From Eubacteriales bacterium (GTDB taxonomy: Bacteria > Bacillota > Clostridia > Lachnospirales > Lachnospiraceae): a stretch of 64,000 nucleotides of DNA. Position numbers and translations under genes: made by a program. The DNA lies in assembly GCA_030533405.1 (NCBI GenBank), contig JAUNJF010000003.1:75204-139203 (forward strand), written 5' to 3'. Shown piece by piece: positions 35,422 through 44,075 of the stretch (positions within the stretch are counted from its first letter, which is position 1; the number at the start of each line of letters is the position of its first letter). The notes beneath the pieces are model-generated. The model saw only the letters and a program-made list of their open reading frames with translations. It was not told the DNA's origin and searched no databases.

Positions 35422-36576
35422 TTATCCTCCAAATACAATTGGTAATTCCACCATAGATTTGAACCCATGATCATTTGCAAAATGTGTTTTTCCTCCACAC
35501 TTTTCCACATAAGAAATAATTTTTTTGATACCAAAACCATTCTCAATTCTTTGTTCTGCATTAGAATCCTGAAAATCACTTGCACCATTATCCGCAATGT
35601 CCAATCTAATATGCGCTGAATCACCTGTCAACACAACAACAAATGTATCTGCTTTCCCATGTTTGACACCATTAGTGAGCATTTCCTGCAACACACCTGT
35701 CAAAAAAACAACATGATCATGTGGTAGCTTAATATCATCAGGAACGTCATCAAAATTTTGTCGAATTTCCATACTCGTATCCATTACAAATTCTGAACCA
35801 ATCATTTCCAATTCTGCTTTCAACTCTCCAGCCGTTAATGCCACATTTGCTTCATCCAACACTCTAACCGCACGACGAATAGATTCCAGGCTTCCCCGAA
35901 TTCTTGTATTGGCATCGTTCATCTTTTTGCGCGCTTCATCTGGTTTGACATCATAAAGCAAATCAGCTGCATCCAATGTCATAATCGCAGCGGTAATAGA
36001 ATGCCCTACACTGTTATGGATATTACGACTAATGTTTTCACGTTCTAGTAATCTTGCGTTTTTTTCATCCATATAGCGCTGTTTCACAAGCTGCTCATTT
36101 AACCTTTTTTCATGTAATTCACTAATATTAGATGCTACAATTCTCTGACCTTCTCTTACTTTTCGTTGTTCCATTCGAGTCATACCAATCATAATCAAAC
36201 TTAACACAGTATATCCTGCCATAAGACATATGGTCTGTAAAATAACCATTGCAACAGAAGTACCCTGATGAAACAACACCTGGCAAGCGAAAAAAATAAT
36301 GGTACCCATCGCACAACGATACAGCAGTTTCAACTCTTTATAAAGCAGAAAAATCAAAAAACCAGAAACATTTCCTGATAATATGGCAAACATCAGCAAA
36401 ATAATGCCATAAATGATCTGTATCCACTTTTCATGTTCTTCCTCCAAGGAGCGATACGTTGTCATAACCATTAAAACCGCTGCAACAACAATCATCATCA
36501 CTGGCTCTTTTGTAAAAAACATTCCCAATCCTGTGAGAAGCATAATCATTAAGTTGTCCAAAATTGCATATATCAT
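35422..36576 (-). CDS. Sensor histidine kinase (HisKA_3, NarL partner)
   Basis: The 384-residue kinase has five or six N-terminal helices (about 8-145) with hardly any external domain, suggesting sensing in the membrane. The dimerisation domain reads ENISRNIHNSVGHSITAA, where the His of NIHNSVGH is the phosphorylation site of the HisKA_3 family. The HATPase part has VLQEMLTNGVKHGKA (N box), RLDIADNGASDF and NGFGIKKIISYV (G boxes). It phosphorylates the 34751-35416 regulator. Membrane-type sensing together with an adjacent FtsX transporter resembles bacitracin-type systems, where the transporter itself is the sensor; this is inference. Confidence 0.9.
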   Translation of the reverse strand: MIYAILDNLMIMLLTGLGMFFTKEPVMMIVVAAVLMVMTTYRSLEEEHEKWIQIIYGIILLMFAILSGNVSGFLIFLLYKELKLLYRCAMGTIIFFACQVLFHQGTSVAMVILQTICLMAGYTVLSLIMIGMTRMEQRKVREGQRIVASNISELHEKRLNEQLVKQRYMDEKNARLLERENISRNIHNSVGHSITAAIMTLDAADLLYDVKPDEARKKMNDANTRIRGSLESIRRAVRVLDEANVALTAGELKAELEMIGSEFVMDTSMEIRQNFDDVPDDIKLPHDHVVFLTGVLQEMLTNGVKHGKADTFVVVLTGDSAHIRLDIADNGASDFQDSNAEQRIENGFGIKKIISYVEKCGGKTHFANDHGFKSMVELPIVFGG

Positions 36577-36607
36577 AGGCTACCCCATTCAAACAAACTG
36601 TACCATA

Positions 36608-37372
36608 TTACATCTTTCTTGCCACAAAAATATATCTTGCCATTTGCTCACAAAATGCCTCATACCCATCGACTACATATTCTGTCTGAAGGACTAAAAG
36701 TTCATACCAGTTTGCATATCCTTCTGCTTCAAATTCTTCTTTATGTGCAATCGCCGCCTCACGTTTTTTGACTAATAAATCATAGGTCTGTCTTGTAATA
36801 TCAACAACTTCATAAGACATTTGATTCTTGCGAAAGGCTTCCACAATCTGTGTCGATTCCACATCCTTTGTCTTTGGAATCACATCCCCTTCCTGATATC
36901 CGACAAAGAAAACGCCATCCTTTTTCAACCACGTTTTCAGCTGACCGACAAACACATTCATGTCCTTTGCAAAATACATCGTATCCATAGAGGTAATCAC
37001 ATCAAACGAATCTGGTTTATATGTGATTTCTCCAATTATACCCTCCTGAAAATCTGCTTGTTCACGGAACAGATTCTTTGCTGTTGCAATTGCCTGCGCC
37101 GAATAATCAAACCCATGAATATATGCCCCAGTTTTCTCTTGTAAATATCCAACCATCTTTCCATTTCCGCATCCAATATCTAAAATATGGACATCTTTCC
37201 CCTCTGGAATATATTGTAAAATACGGTCTATCTGCTCTTTATCACTGAATCCATCCTGTGAAAAATCAGCACCAAATGCATCTTTGCAAAAATTGCGAAA
37301 CGCATTCGAGTTTTCTGCCATTGTATAAAATTCCTGATACGCATCATAAAATAATAAATCTTCTTTTTCCAT
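36608..37372 (-). CDS. Class I SAM-dependent methyltransferase
   Basis: The 254-residue protein has motif I VHILDIGCGNGKMVGYLQ (about 62-79), HGFDYSAQAIATAK (motif II with the ribose-binding Asp), and ITYKPDSFDVITSMDTMYFAKDM (motif III and after). The N-terminal helical part (1-55) and the C-terminal half (175-254, rich in Tyr and Glu) probably choose the substrate. Nothing nearby indicates what is methylated. Ten bases separate it from the downstream aldo/keto reductase, so a weak operon is likely. Confidence 0.82.
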   Translation of the reverse strand: MEKEDLLFYDAYQEFYTMAENSNAFRNFCKDAFGADFSQDGFSDKEQIDRILQYIPEGKDVHILDIGCGNGKMVGYLQEKTGAYIHGFDYSAQAIATAKNLFREQADFQEGIIGEITYKPDSFDVITSMDTMYFAKDMNVFVGQLKTWLKKDGVFFVGYQEGDVIPKTKDVESTQIVEAFRKNQMSYEVVDITRQTYDLLVKKREAAIAHKEEFEAEGYANWYELLVLQTEYVVDGYEAFCEQMARYIFVARKM

Positions 37373-37381
37373 GTAAACTCC

Positions 37382-38581
37382 TTAGTTCGCTTTTTTATTT
37401 CTTTCCTTTGTTACATACTTACGAGCCGCATTGATACCAACTTTATACAGGAACGGTCTTAATTCTTTGTCTGCCTCTGCAAGCTTTTCACGAATGGCAA
37501 TATGCTGTGGACAGTGCTGTTCACATTTTCCACAGTTGACACATTGCGATGCAAAGCCTGGATCCTTACGCAATCCCATATTCTGCGCAAACGCAAAACG
37601 AGCAGATGATTTTTTCTCAATATACATCATATTATAGTAATAAAAATTACCTGGAATATCAACACCCTTTGGACAAGGCATACAGTAACGACAGCCAGTA
37701 CATCCCACTTTTTCATTCGCACGAATCGCCTTTACAATCGATGCAATCACATCTTCATCCTCTTTGGTAAACGCATTTGCCTGTACATCCGATGCAATTC
37801 TTATATTTTCCTGCACCATTTCCATCGAATTCATTCCCGATAAGACACAAGTTACTTCTGGCTGATTCCACAGCCAACGAAGTCCCCATTCTGCCGGAGT
37901 ATATTTTCGCTCATTTTTCTGAATAATCTGCATTGCTTCTTCTGGTAACATATTTACAAGCTTACCACCTCGAAGCGGCTCCATAATTACAACTGGAATT
38001 CCCTTTGCCGCAGCAGCCTGTAATCCAATTCTTCCAGCCTGACTATTTTCATCTAAATAATTATATTGAATCTGACAAAAATCCCAATCATATGCATCCA
38101 GGATTTTTAAAAACATATCCGTATCTCCATGATAAGAGAATCCAATATTACGCACACTTCCATCCTTCTTATGATTTTCAATCCAGCTCTCAATACCAAG
38201 TGCCTTAAGATTCTCCCACTCCTGAAGATCTGTAAACATATGCATCAGATAGTAATCCACATAATCCGTCTGTAAACGCTGTAATTCCTCCTGAAATGTC
38301 TTATCAATTGCTGCTGCATTCCGAATCATATACTGCGGTAATTTTGTCGCAATTGCAACCTTCTCCCGCACCTGATTCTTCGCAAGAATTTTACCAAGAC
38401 ACTCCTCGCTTCCTGGATAAATGTATGCGGTATCAAAATAATTAACACCCTGTTCAATCGCTGTTAAGACTTCCCGTTCTGCCTTTTCAAAATCAATCGA
38501 ATTTCCTTTCCTTGTAAAACGCATACAACCATATCCAAGCAACGAAATCGAATTTCCATATTTATCCTCTCTATACTGCAT
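37382..38581 (-). CDS. Aldo/keto reductase with C-terminal 4Fe-4S domain
   Basis: The 399-residue protein has an AKR barrel (1-285; ISLLGYGCMRFTRKG, NYFDTAYIYPGSEECLGK with the catalytic Asp/Tyr, DYYLMHMF, IEPLRGGKL) and a ferredoxin-like tail (CTGCRYCMPCPKGVD, about 300; QCVNCGKCEQHCPQHI, about 355) carrying two clusters. Such AKRs are widespread in anaerobes and may swap electrons between NAD(P)H and ferredoxin or reduce carbonyls; no substrate is established. ATG 38581 has GAGGG upstream and is preferred to a TTG 18 bases before it. The MATE remnant ends within the ribosome site of this gene. Confidence 0.9.
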   Translation of the reverse strand: MQYREDKYGNSISLLGYGCMRFTRKGNSIDFEKAEREVLTAIEQGVNYFDTAYIYPGSEECLGKILAKNQVREKVAIATKLPQYMIRNAAAIDKTFQEELQRLQTDYVDYYLMHMFTDLQEWENLKALGIESWIENHKKDGSVRNIGFSYHGDTDMFLKILDAYDWDFCQIQYNYLDENSQAGRIGLQAAAAKGIPVVIMEPLRGGKLVNMLPEEAMQIIQKNERKYTPAEWGLRWLWNQPEVTCVLSGMNSMEMVQENIRIASDVQANAFTKEDEDVIASIVKAIRANEKVGCTGCRYCMPCPKGVDIPGNFYYYNMMYIEKKSSARFAFAQNMGLRKDPGFASQCVNCGKCEQHCPQHIAIREKLAEADKELRPFLYKVGINAARKYVTKERNKKAN

Positions 38582-38588
38582 ATTTCCC

Positions 38589-39214
38589 TCACTTTCCAAC
38601 TTCCATTACTGAATTTTTCATCCATCTACCACTCAAATAATATGACCACGCAATGGTACATCCAATTGCAAATCCAATAAAATATTAATCACAGAAGAAA
38701 TCAAAAGAAAATACAAAGTTGCTGCACTATCTCCTATTGCGCGCAAAATGGAAGAAAAAATATTATATCCATACTGAAACACCAATCCCACAATATAGAT
38801 TCGAAGATATAAAAGTGTTAATTTCATAATCTCATCTGGTACTTTGATCCAATACTTTAATGCCAGTCGAGAACCTGCAATACCCACAATCGAAATTACA
38901 ATTCCCAACAATAATAACAACAGTATACCTGTTGATGCTGCCTCTCGGACTTCTTTTTCCTTTTTTGCACCATAAAATTGTGCGACAACCACACCATTTC
39001 CTGCTGACAAACCAATTGCAATTGCCAACAAGAAAAATGTTAATGTTCCCGTCGTTCCAACAGATGCAAGAGATTCTTCTCCTGCAAATTTTCCAACTAC
39101 TATTGTATCTACTGTATTATATAACTGCTGTAATAATGAGCCCGCCAAAACTGGCATTGCAAAAGTCAAAATATGCTTCCACGGAGCTCCTTCTGTCATC
39201 GCTTTTCCGTTCAT
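38589..39214 (-). pseudogene. MATE efflux transporter with large internal deletion
   Basis: The N-terminal 175 residues of a MATE transporter are intact (APWKHILTFAMPVLAGSLLQ, VGKFAGEESLASVGTTGTLT, SSVINILLDL). The frame then shifts and stops at 38633. In the next frame the sequence goes on as FAIGCTIAWSYYLSGRWMKN to a stop at 38589, which matches the end of MATE proteins. About 240 central residues are missing. An internal deletion plus frame change best explains this. The C-terminal frame stops just before the start of the aldo/keto reductase gene. Confidence 0.85.
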
Positions 39215-39273
39215 TTTGTTCCTTTCTCGTACCTTTTTAATCCAATATAAATGCTGCTTTCCCTGCGCACATT

Positions 39274-39810
39274 TCAGTTTTCAACCACCCACTCATCATG
39301 ATATGTTACTGTCACCTCTGTATTATCGGGCTGCGTAAATACAATTTGCGTCGGTTGATTATATTTTGTATCTCTCTCCAATAGTCTTCCACGTTCATCA
39401 TAAGCTAACTGTACCGTTGTGCCTGATGAAGCTGTTTTAATTTTTAAATCTCCGATATCATCCTGAAACAACTTCGTCATATGCGTATAATATTTGTGTT
39501 TTAATTGATTATCCTTTAATTCTGTATTTTTCGTACCTGATGCAGTCACATAACAATACAAATATTTTATTTCCCCACTTTCATACATCATCAGTCGAAT
39601 ATCATTTCCATCCGCATAGGCTTCTACATAAGTACTCTCTGCAGCCATCGCAATTGCTCTTGCAGCAGTTACATACTTTTCATCTTTTGCGCGATCGATG
39701 TAGCCAAGCAGCGCTGGCACTAAAATAGCTGCAAGAATTGCCAGAATCACTAAAACAACAATCAACTCAACTAGCGTAAACCCTCTATTATTCGTCTTGC
39801 TCTTACACAT
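39274..39810 (-). CDS. Type IV pilin-like / pseudopilin protein
   Basis: The 178-residue protein has a basic leader (MCKSKTNNRG), the class III prepilin site G|FTLVEL at residue 10/11, and the hydrophobic helix LIVVLVILAILAAILVPALL followed by an amphipathic spine (GYIDRAKDEKYVTAARAIAM). The remainder is a beta-rich globular head. It should be cleaved and N-methylated by a PilD-type peptidase and assembled into a pilus or secretion pseudopilus. No pil assembly genes are in the window, so this pilin is an orphan here. Ribosome site GAGGAGG. Confidence 0.88.
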   Translation of the reverse strand: MCKSKTNNRGFTLVELIVVLVILAILAAILVPALLGYIDRAKDEKYVTAARAIAMAAESTYVEAYADGNDIRLMMYESGEIKYLYCYVTASGTKNTELKDNQLKHKYYTHMTKLFQDDIGDLKIKTASSGTTVQLAYDERGRLLERDTKYNQPTQIVFTQPDNTEVTVTYHDEWVVEN

Positions 39811-39865
39811 ATAACCGCCTCCTCTACTGATTGTCCCATCAAGTAGTATATCGGCTTTTTTTCAC

Positions 39866-40927
39866 CTATTCCTCATGAAATATTCCCTTTAAAATATCAT
39901 CTTCCATCAAAACCTGCTTCGCCTTATCCCGATATGCCTCCTCGTGCAAATATACATGTCGAAACGGTTTCATTGCTGGTGCTAAATCAATTGCCTGTAA
40001 ATAATCTTCCCGATTCAAATGCAATTCCTTACAGTGGTCAAAAAAACCTGTTTGCGTAAAAAATTTACGAATTCTTTCATAACGATGTTCCTGCACAAGC
40101 GACATAATATAAGTGGCAATTCCCACCTGTATTCCATGCAGTTGCGGATTGACTAACATTTTATCTAATGCATGGCTAATCAAATGTTCCGACCCACTTG
40201 TTGGTGCACTACTTCCTGCCACCTCATTTGCCAAACCACTTGTTGTCAAACCATTTACCAATTCTCTAATAAACACCTCTCTCGTAACACTGTCTAGTGG
40301 CATACGAACAAACGAATTCACAGCATTTTTTGCAAGCATAACAGCTGTATCATTGATTTCAGAAACTCCTGTCTTCGCTTCAAACTGCCAGTCATATAAT
40401 GCCGTAATCTTTGCCACCATATCACCAATTCCAGAAAAAATATATTTTTCAGGCGCACTCATGATTGCATCTGTATCTACAACAATACCATATGCAAGCG
40501 TCGCTGGCACACTGGTTCTTCTATCATTTACAATCAAGGAGGCCGTAGAAGAACAAAATCCATCACTGGATGCACTTGTTGGCACACTGATAAACGGTAA
40601 TTTTCTCAAAAAACCAACATATTTTGTTGCGTCAATGACCTTACCACCACCAATACCAATGACTGCCTGCGTTTTATCTGGCAATGAAAATGCCATGGTC
40701 ATAATATCATCAATTTTTACAGTGTCCAGTTCTTCATAATGAAGAACCTGCACCTTGGCATCCTCCATTCCCTTTAGCACTTTTTCGCCAAACAATTGAA
40801 TCAATCCATTTCCAAAATATATAACGACTTTATGAATATCTCTTTGAGCTAAATATTCCCCTATATACGAAAGCATATCTCCACCAACCTTTAAGATTGC
40901 CGGCACTGCTATTTGCTTCTTATCCAT
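39866..40927 (-). CDS. sn-Glycerol-1-phosphate dehydrogenase-like (EgsA/AraM)
   Basis: The 353-residue protein is of the iron-containing alcohol dehydrogenase superfamily. It has AVIGIGGGKVIDATKYVGF (NAD-binding Gly loop), PFISVPTSASSDGFCSSTASL, and the metal-site His in SGSEHLISHALDKM and LHGIQVGIATYIM. That pattern fits the bacterial AraM/EgsA group, which reduces dihydroxyacetone phosphate to G1P. ATG 40927 has GGAGGAAG upstream. The gene follows an Lgt-like gene with a 17-base gap, so lipid biosynthesis is a shared theme. Confidence 0.87.
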   Translation of the reverse strand: MDKKQIAVPAILKVGGDMLSYIGEYLAQRDIHKVVIYFGNGLIQLFGEKVLKGMEDAKVQVLHYEELDTVKIDDIMTMAFSLPDKTQAVIGIGGGKVIDATKYVGFLRKLPFISVPTSASSDGFCSSTASLIVNDRRTSVPATLAYGIVVDTDAIMSAPEKYIFSGIGDMVAKITALYDWQFEAKTGVSEINDTAVMLAKNAVNSFVRMPLDSVTREVFIRELVNGLTTSGLANEVAGSSAPTSGSEHLISHALDKMLVNPQLHGIQVGIATYIMSLVQEHRYERIRKFFTQTGFFDHCKELHLNREDYLQAIDLAPAMKPFRHVYLHEEAYRDKAKQVLMEDDILKGIFHEE

Positions 40928-40944
40928 GCATTCTTCCTCCTTCA

Positions 40945-41658
40945 TTAGTCTGTAACAGCACACGCTTTACAACGCAAACTATACATCTTCAAATTATAAA
41001 TCATAGCAACAATAAAAAAAATAATACATACCATTTGATTCATCGACAAAACAACGCCAACATGTTCCTGTCTTAAATATTCTAACCCAAATTTACAAAT
41101 GGCACACAACATAATCACAACGGAAATCATTACTTTCTGTTTTCTTTGCACATATAGGCTAATTCCAACACAAAATACCACAAAAAACACAACACTTTCC
41201 AATAACTGAATTGGAAAGACCATTTCTGTCTTCACAACCTGATTATCATAACATACCGCAAAAGGACCATCATACGCAATCCCATGACAACAACCGACAA
41301 AAAAACAACCCAACTTGGATATACTATACATCAATGGCAACACTACAATATAAGACAACCAAAATGTAAAAGACTGCTTACGATATATTTGATTGAAGAT
41401 TGCTATTCCTATTAAAAGTCCAATGACACCGCCCAAACTGGAAATTCCTGCTGTAAAAAAAGACTCTCTAAAACCGCTATGTATCATGGTATATAATTTT
41501 GCGCCATACACAATACTAAACGCATTTAAAAACAAAGAATAAAAAATAATATTTCTCTCTATGTCTGCTTTTTTTAGTAGCTTACCCACAACACCAAATG
41601 GTACAACAAAGGAAAGCACTAAAAAAACAGCATATGGAGAAATCACGAAATCCTTCAT
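40945..41658 (-). CDS. Lgt-like prolipoprotein diacylglyceryl transferase family protein
   Basis: The 237-residue membrane protein has about seven helices. SSLGGVIGLLIGIAIF and SISKLGCFFVGCCHGIAYDGPFAV match the Lgt family, with the CCHG loop common in a divergent Firmicutes branch and no canonical HGGL(I/L)GG. It may therefore transfer a diacylglyceryl or other lipid group to something other than a standard lipoprotein Cys, or be a degenerate paralog. ATG 41658 is preferred to a start 21 bases upstream because GGGGTGA is placed before it. It sits four bases after the stop of the small membrane protein gene. Confidence 0.72.
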   Translation of the reverse strand: MKDFVISPYAVFLVLSFVVPFGVVGKLLKKADIERNIIFYSLFLNAFSIVYGAKLYTMIHSGFRESFFTAGISSLGGVIGLLIGIAIFNQIYRKQSFTFWLSYIVVLPLMYSISKLGCFFVGCCHGIAYDGPFAVCYDNQVVKTEMVFPIQLLESVVFFVVFCVGISLYVQRKQKVMISVVIMLCAICKFGLEYLRQEHVGVVLSMNQMVCIIFFIVAMIYNLKMYSLRCKACAVTD

Positions 41659-41662
41659 ACAA

Positions 41663-42076
41663 TCACCCCATATTACCACATTGTTCCATACAGGATTGAC
41701 AGGTTACCAAACAAGTAACAATTAAAACAATCACTGCAACCACAATCAAAATTGCAATTACAATATAGAGCCACATCAAGACCTTTCCAAATATATTTTT
41801 CGGATACTTGATTCGCACATAAATCATAAGCACAATAGCAGCAATCACAGCTGCACCATTTACAGCAGACAAAATATTAAAAACAATCGCATCTGCTTCA
41901 CTGCTGTCACTACTTGTCGTAAGAGCCAATACAACAATAGAAAAAATAGTTAATACAATCGGTAGCACCATACAAATCAAAGAGATCAGACACAATTTGT
42001 TTGCTGTCTTTTTCTCTTCTTCGAATGCAACCTCTTGCACCTTTTGTTCTAACTCTTTTTGTTCCTTATCCTCCAT
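41663..42076 (-). CDS. Small membrane protein, family unknown
   Basis: From ATG 42076 (preceded by GGGGGAG) the protein has 137 residues. An acidic helix (1-25) precedes three membrane segments (about 30-55, 70-92, 97-122) and a short cysteine-rich end CLVTCQSCMEQCG. That tail, with CxxCMxxC, could bind metal or form disulfides. I do not recognise the family. It lies four bases upstream of the Lgt-like gene and 34 bases after a terminator, so it likely starts the three-gene lipid-type operon. Confidence 0.6.
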   Translation of the reverse strand: MEDKEQKELEQKVQEVAFEEEKKTANKLCLISLICMVLPIVLTIFSIVVLALTTSSDSSEADAIVFNILSAVNGAAVIAAIVLMIYVRIKYPKNIFGKVLMWLYIVIAILIVVAVIVLIVTCLVTCQSCMEQCGNMG

Positions 42077-42109
42077 CCGTCTCCCCCTCGTTACCTTTCT
42101 TGCGTACTT

Positions 42110-42146
42110 CAAAAATTGCAGTTCCTAGCTACCCAGAAACTGCAAT
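42110..42146 (-). terminator. Intrinsic terminator after the PBP-GGDEF gene
   Basis: Minus-strand ATTGCAGTTTC pairs with GGAACTGCAAT (42115-42146), an 11-pair stem with one G-U pair, followed by TTTTT. It lies 20 bases past the stop. Confidence 0.88.
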
Positions 42147-42166
42147 CAAATAATTTATTATTTCAC

Positions 42167-44047
42167 TTATCGAATCGCTTTTCCCTGTGCTTTGCGAATA
42201 TTTTTATTCTCATACATTCTCCTATCTGCGATTCTAACACAATCTGCAAATGACAAATCCCCTTCATTCATGACACAGGTACCAACACTGGCATCAACCT
42301 GATATGGTAATTGCTGTGAATTCACTTTTTGCAATTCCTTTTCCAAATTCTTCAAAAAACGTGCTTCTCTATTTTTCGATGCACCAGTTAAAAATGCTGC
42401 AAATTCATCTCCACCGACTCTTGCACAAAATTCATCCTTACCAATTGATTTTTTCAATGCAGAAGCAAACAATTTTAAAGCATTATCGCCCTCCATATGT
42501 CCAAAGTTATCATTCACATATTTGAGACCATCCATATCAATACTTACTAATGTCATGACATTCTTAGATTCTGCCCCCGCAATCATCCGATCACGAATCA
42601 ATTTATCAAAACCTCTTCGATTATATAATCCAGTAAGCGAATCCTTTTGATATAGTGCCTTAATTTTCTCTAAATCTTCCAATTTTTTCTGAACAGATGC
42701 ATTCTCAATCGCATTTGCAAGTGTCATAATATATCCTTGCGTAAAGATATCAAACCAGCCTTTTTGCGGAAACTCTGCAACCAAATATCCATAAACATTA
42801 TTCTTAAAATGAAGTACGAATATCATAAAATTCTGTATTTCATCCTGTTTCCAAATATCCTTCGGCAAAATATCTTTTCTTGGAAAACTGATTTTTTTCT
42901 TTTCTGCACGCTCTTCCCCATGAAAAACGCGCTTTAAAATCATCTGCTCCGAAAATGCACTCGCATTCTCAACTGCAGCATAACCTTCCTCTTCAGTATC
43001 ACACATGCATAAATACACATTGTCCGTATTAAACAAGCGACCATACTTTTCTGTAATCCACAAATATTCTTCTTCATCAAAAGCATCCTGATACTCCGTT
43101 GTAGACAACATAATATCCTTCATTTTAGATATATTTTGATATTTTTCATCAACTAGTTCTGACACCTGACTCACATGAATTTGTTTTCCACAACCACAGC
43201 TCTTATGCAATTTTAATTTCGGTGTAACATATTCATAAGTTTCCTGCGATTTTCCACTATTTACACGATCAATAATTTCTACTGCCTTCTTTGACATTTT
43301 ATCAAAATCAACCATCATTGATGTTAACGATGGATGATATTGTTTTGCTTCAATTACATAATCAAAACCAGATACACATACATCCTCTGGAACACGTACT
43401 CCATGTTCTCTTAATTCCTCACATATAGATAACGCCATATAATCATTGGCACAAATGATTACCTGTGGATAAGTTTCTCTTCCTTCCATAAACCAAGAAA
43501 GTGCTTCTTTCCCTTTTTCACGCCAGTAATCTCCATGGAATATCATATGTTCTGTAACCGGTATCTGATATTCCTCCATCGCATTCAAAAAACCTTGTAA
43601 ACGTTCCACAGAATCTTGCGAACCTTTTTTTCCAGACATAAAGCAAATATCCCGAAATCCATGATGCTCAATAAAATGTTTTGTCATCATTTCAATACCA
43701 ACAGTATTCTCTGACAGCACACTGTAAAAACCTTCTCTTTTTGTTCGCATATACACAACAGGACATGTTGCGTCTTTTTTTAATACCTGATACAGTTCAT
43801 CTCCCATGCCAGGAATATTAAACACATCTTCTGTTACAATTACACCATCAAATCCAGACATATCAGGCAAAGAAATACATGCTTTTTCCCCCTCTGCATA
43901 TAAAAAATCCTCATTATACGAACCATATGTACAAAAGCTAATGACGCCATATCCCTTTTGATTGGCATATTGGGAACATAATTTCATAATTTCTTCTTGA
44001 AGATTACCAACAACTTCTCCTAAAAAAATTGCAATTTTTTTACACAT
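42167..44047 (-). CDS. Diguanylate cyclase with LacI-type binding domain
   Basis: The 626-residue protein joins a LacI/PBP1-like ligand domain (1-285; MSGFDGVIVTEDVF, HHGFRDICFMSGKKGSQDSVERLQGF, VIICANDYMALSICEELR) without any HTH or signal peptide, a GAF-like linker (300-440), a short coiled coil, and a GGDEF domain ending in ARVGGDEFAAF (GGDEF at 545-549). The catalytic motif is intact. The I-site RxxD is missing (the equivalent positions read GKDE), so product inhibition is unlikely. A cytoplasmic sugar-type ligand may tune c-di-GMP production. It is probably one of the sources of the signal read by the PelD-like protein. Confidence 0.88.
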   Translation of the reverse strand: MCKKIAIFLGEVVGNLQEEIMKLCSQYANQKGYGVISFCTYGSYNEDFLYAEGEKACISLPDMSGFDGVIVTEDVFNIPGMGDELYQVLKKDATCPVVYMRTKREGFYSVLSENTVGIEMMTKHFIEHHGFRDICFMSGKKGSQDSVERLQGFLNAMEEYQIPVTEHMIFHGDYWREKGKEALSWFMEGRETYPQVIICANDYMALSICEELREHGVRVPEDVCVSGFDYVIEAKQYHPSLTSMMVDFDKMSKKAVEIIDRVNSGKSQETYEYVTPKLKLHKSCGCGKQIHVSQVSELVDEKYQNISKMKDIMLSTTEYQDAFDEEEYLWITEKYGRLFNTDNVYLCMCDTEEEGYAAVENASAFSEQMILKRVFHGEERAEKKKISFPRKDILPKDIWKQDEIQNFMIFVLHFKNNVYGYLVAEFPQKGWFDIFTQGYIMTLANAIENASVQKKLEDLEKIKALYQKDSLTGLYNRRGFDKLIRDRMIAGAESKNVMTLVSIDMDGLKYVNDNFGHMEGDNALKLFASALKKSIGKDEFCARVGGDEFAAFLTGASKNREARFLKNLEKELQKVNSQQLPYQVDASVGTCVMNEGDLSFADCVRIADRRMYENKNIRKAQGKAIR

Positions 44048-44075
44048 CCTGTCTCACCTCTATTCTGTATGTATC

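Noticed and set aside
40113-40739. Long plus-strand open frame (208 codons)
   Set aside because: Antisense shadow of the glycerol-1-phosphate dehydrogenase-like gene.
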